Source: Ephemerocybe angulata (Eukaryota > Basidiomycota > Agaricomycetes > Agaricales > Psathyrellaceae). Taken from it: a stretch of DNA of 64,000 nucleotides. The DNA lies in assembly GCA_013368325.1 (NCBI GenBank), contig JAACJK010000110.1:806001-870000 (forward strand). The letters are read 5' to 3'. The position numbers and the translations under genes are program-made. Positions 60,886 through 64,000 of the stretch are shown here, piece by piece; position 1 is the stretch's first letter, and each line of letters starts with the position of its first letter. Below the pieces are notes generated by a model that saw only the letters and a list, made by a program, of their open reading frames with translations, made no database searches and was not told the origin of the DNA.

Positions 60886-63541
60886 TGTGGAACTCACCGA
60901 GACTATTCAGCATCCCCTTCCTCCTTTCCTTCGCTTCCCAGCCCTCCTCTTGCTTTTTCCGGCCCTCTTCTTCCCTCTCTCCCTACATACCGCTCCACTC
61001 GTCATCCTCTACGCCTCGCCGTGGTCGTCGCTCACAGCGAGCTCCCCATCCCCAAGTAAGTCTTCCCATCGTCGAACCCCGCCCGCCCGCTGATCTTCGC
61101 TTTCCCTCCATTCTGCATCCCCCACCGCACTCCACTCTGCTCACCGCCCTCCCCGTCGCCGTTGTCATCGTCGACAAGCAGCTCACTCCCATCGTAAGTC
61201 CTTCCTCATCGTCGCACGCGGCAGCTCGCTCATCACGACGTCACCCTAGGTCTGTTGAACGACCTCGCTTCTTCGGCTGCCCTCCCACATATAAGTAACG
61301 GACCCTTCGGTTCCCTTATTCCTCACCCTCCCCATCTTTTCGTCCCGTCACCGTCCTCCCTTGTCCACGTTGCCTGCTCGTCGCCGCAGACGGTCCGTCG
61401 TCGTCGACATCTTCGGTATTGGAGGTGAGTACGCCATTCGTCATGGTCGGCGTCGGGTATTAACGATGTCGACGAAGCTTGAGGCTGCCGCCACGTCCAC
61501 CATGGGCCCAAAGGGCGCGAAGAAAACCTCCAAGCCCATCAGCCTACTCCTCCTACATCTACAAGAGCGTTCGTTCTCCCGCGCCGTCTGACTCGTCGCA
61601 TCCGTCAGGCAGGCCCACCGCGACCGGAAACTCGAAGACCATCCTGAACTCGTTCGTCGATGTGCAGCTCAGCCTCCGTGGCCGACGTCGATGCCGGAGC
61701 TTGTGCCCGAGGTATTTGTGTCGTCCTCCTCGATGTCGGGAGGCTTGCTGACCGTCGGTCTTGCGTAGGATGCATCGTCGGGGGCCTGCACTGATCAACG
61801 GAGGTGAGTTCGCTTTCGTTCGCTTTTCGTACGCGCTACGTGGGCGTCGGTGACTGACCGTTGTATTCGTAGCATCGACGAGGACGTCGGGGTCATCTCG
61901 TCCACCAACGACGAGCTCGTTGACTGCTTCATAGGTCGTTGTCGTCGTTGTCATCCTCGAGGGAGTGCATGGGTGCGAGGCCAGCACATCCTCAACTCCT
62001 TCGTCACCGAACGGCATCCCTTCCTCCATTCACCGCGCATTCCCAAAAGTCCACCTCGTTGCCGGTTGGGTGGTGCGTCGGCCGTCGCCGATGCCGGGGC
62101 CTGTGCGGGAGGTATGTGTCCGTCGTTGTCATCGTCGGTATCGAGAGGCATGTTGACATCGTTCTCGCGTAGCACATGGATCGGTAGAATTCTGCAACGG
62201 AGGTGAGTTCGTGGTCATTCACCCTACGAGGGTGTTGCTGACTGACCGTTGTATCCAGAGCGTCGACGAGGGCGCCGTAGTCCTCCCATACACCACCTTC
62301 TTCATCTCCGCCGTTCGCAAGGTTCGCTTGGAAGTCGAGTGCGGATCCGAGGTGCTCGTCGTCGTCACCACCGCCGTTGCCGTCAAGTAATTGAGTGGGG
62401 GGCACAACGTGAGTATGCGAGTTCGTCGCGTCGGATTGGTGTGCTGATGGAGTCGGCAGGTCGTCGAGGGTGTCGAAAGGTGAGGGCTAGGCCGTCGTCG
62501 TCAATGTCCCGGGGCTTGGATAACGTTGGTCGTGTCGTGCGGGGCACGGCCTGTGAAGAAAGGTAAGTCAAGTTTTACGAGTGCAAGCGACCACGGCGAC
62601 TGACCTTTGCATCAGCAAGAACTCTGCCGCTGTCATCGTCGACGTCGGTGGTTGGGGGTCGAGCACGCCGAGCTCCTGGGTTAGCGCATAGCAAGTCATC
62701 GGCGAGCGCTTTGGTGGGTGAAAGAAGAGGAGTGCGTGGGTGGGCCGTGGCGTTGGCAGGTTTCAGGAGCGTGTTGGGCCGTCGGATGATAAATGGTTTG
62801 GATGGCGAGTTTGTCTGTGGACAGGTAAGTTTGGGTTTGCTAGTACCATAACAGATGGCTGACCATTGGAATTCGCTGACAGGGTCGTGTACTCTAGTTG
62901 GACGCGTCCCAAATGCGACTTGAGGCTCGATTTCTTCTGGAGCGGTTGTCGCTCGCCGGCTTTCGCGTGCAGGAGTCGTCGTCGCGGGCTTGGGTTATCA
63001 GAAGGTCAGTTCGTCGCATGGTAGAGTTGTTGACTGTAACTGACGCATCTTGAAGCTTCCAAATCTCCGGGGCTTGGCCTATCGCAAGCCGAGGAGACAT
63101 GGGGCGAGTGATTTCGTGGTGCTGCGCGGCTGGGAAGAATCGTTATAGCTGCGTTAGAAGTCAAGGTGAGCAAGGAGTAGATCGAATAGAGCGAGCAATA
63201 CTGACCTCTGTACCCGCGTCGCCGTCCACAGATCTGTGTCCAACATTCGGAGTCTGCATTCTCCAGGCCTTTCAAAAGGGATTACAGACGGGCGTTGCGC
63301 ATATCCGAGTCCCTGGATTCGCGTGGTGAAGAGCTGGGGACATGTGAAGGCGGGGGGCAATCGCTCGATGGACGGGGAGCTTGTGGGTGCGAGAACCAGA
63401 TTGGGGTGAGGGGCAGGCGGCAGGGACGAGCAGCGGGAGCCAATCAGACCTCCTGGCGATGCTGCTTGAGGCGCAGGGGATGGGGGAGGGAAGCAAGACG
63501 CGTCGTCAACAGAGGACAACAGCGCGTGGGTGATCTAGCGA
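60886..63541 (+). other. Multi-exon-like array, low coding potential
   Basis: GTCGTC-rich blocks of about 100-200 bp alternate with intron-like segments. Several begin with ggaggtgagttcg or a similar donor, carry ctgactgacc about 30-40 bp later, and end in a tag/cag acceptor (61800-61872, 62200-62260, 62563-62615, 63003-63056, 63163-63232). No long frame runs through the predicted exons and no domain is visible. It could be a spliced noncoding RNA or a decayed repeated gene. Confidence 0.4.
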
Positions 63542-63645
63542 CGCCTCGAATAGAGCTGCTAGCTGCCTGCGGAACTAGCCCTGACGTCAGACACATTCCA
63601 TGGACGACAACTGGGGACTCACTGTGTCGTGGCGCCGAGCTGCAT
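63542..63645 (-). pseudogene. Broken 5' fragment of SRP14
   Basis: Matches exon 1, intron 1 and part of exon 2 of the 53112-53774 gene. Exon 1 has lost bases (CTCGTCGACCAC has become CTCGGCGCCAC), shifting the frame, the exon 2 match stops at the duplication edge, and exons 3-4 are absent. It lies head to head with the partial MET1-like copy. Confidence 0.8.
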
Positions 63646-63842
63646 TCATCCTCAGAACACAGCGATCAGGGTGCCCAATGAGGGCTTAGCGATATTCCCA
63701 GGATAATAATTAGTAATTGAAGCGCCGCTGTGGCGAGTCACGACTGCGATTGCTAACGAGCACGACAGAACTTGCGCAGAGCCAACGCAAACGACTATCT
63801 TATAGTCGCCGGCATCGCAAAATGTCTCTCGAATTCACCCCA

Positions 63843-64000
63843 CCATGCTCGAATACCCGTCCCCAAGCAAGGGAGCCTCCTTGATTCTCGCCTTCCGACC
63901 TAGGAAGATCCTCATCATCGGTTCGGGCCCCCTCGCAGCCTCTCGCGCTTTCAGCGCCCTCGAAGCAGACTCGGAGGTCCACATTCTTGCTCAGGGTGGC
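63843..64000 (+). CDS. MET1: Second siroheme synthase copy, partial at window end
   Basis: The first 52 codons are open and nearly identical to 54042-54199, with only a Gln to Lys change (SPSKG for SPSQG) plus synonymous changes. The NAD-binding GSGPLAASRA is intact. The rest lies beyond the window, so whether it is complete cannot be seen. Confidence 0.8.

Overview
This window is eukaryotic nuclear DNA from a filamentous basidiomycete fungus, most likely an Agaricomycete. The protein-coding genes are split by many short (about 45-70 bp) GT..AG introns. Gene content is typical of that group: a FunK1-type kinase, F-box/LRR-like proteins in expanded families, a NACHT-ankyrin NLR, a fasciclin-domain surface protein, a DUF726 hydrolase and a RecQ-like helicase next to a DUF6589 protein. 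There are no bacterial-style operons, and I found no tRNA, rRNA or CRISPR. All functions are read from motifs by eye; no database search was run.

Layout. 1-2.8 kb is gene-poor, made of diverged intron-like modules. 2.8-20.6 kb is a complex duplicated block. Two near-identical RVB2 (Reptin) AAA+ ATPase genes face each other as an inverted repeat (2928-5039 + and 18427-20502 -). Between them sits a two-gene transposon: a RecQ-like SF2 helicase (+) and a DUF6589 transposase-like gene (-), tail to tail with no base between the stop codons. A 4282-bp part of it is tandemly duplicated with only three substitutions noticed. The longer copy is bounded by 22-bp inverted repeats (10028-15675). 20.9-31.1 kb holds a truncated FunK1 kinase, a small repeat protein, a divergent pair of F-box-like genes, a FAS1 surface protein and a low-complexity protein with a YDRAPI motif. 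31.1-37.4 kb is gene-poor. 37.4-56.1 kb holds a second YDRAPI protein, a large DUF726 hydrolase, a second divergent F-box-like pair plus a relic, an NLR, SRP14 and a siroheme synthase (MET1-like). SRP14 and MET1 share a divergent promoter. 56.1-63.5 kb is again gene-poor and built of repeated exon-like modules. The window ends in a second, partial copy of the SRP14/MET1 junction, in which the SRP14 side is broken and the visible MET1 side is open.

The recurring theme is duplication: RVB2 (inverted), the transposon (tandem), the F-box pair (dispersed), the YDRAPI pair, the SRP14-MET1 head (direct, 9.8 kb apart) and an internal duplication inside MET1. Some of this could reflect merged haplotypes of a dikaryon in the assembly, which read mapping would settle. 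The strongest candidates for something undescribed are the helicase plus DUF6589 transposon, and a family of short, often decayed exon modules with a shared S-P/R-E-E-type peptide that occurs on the + strand near 57.4-58.3 kb and on the - strand near 16.0-16.7 kb.
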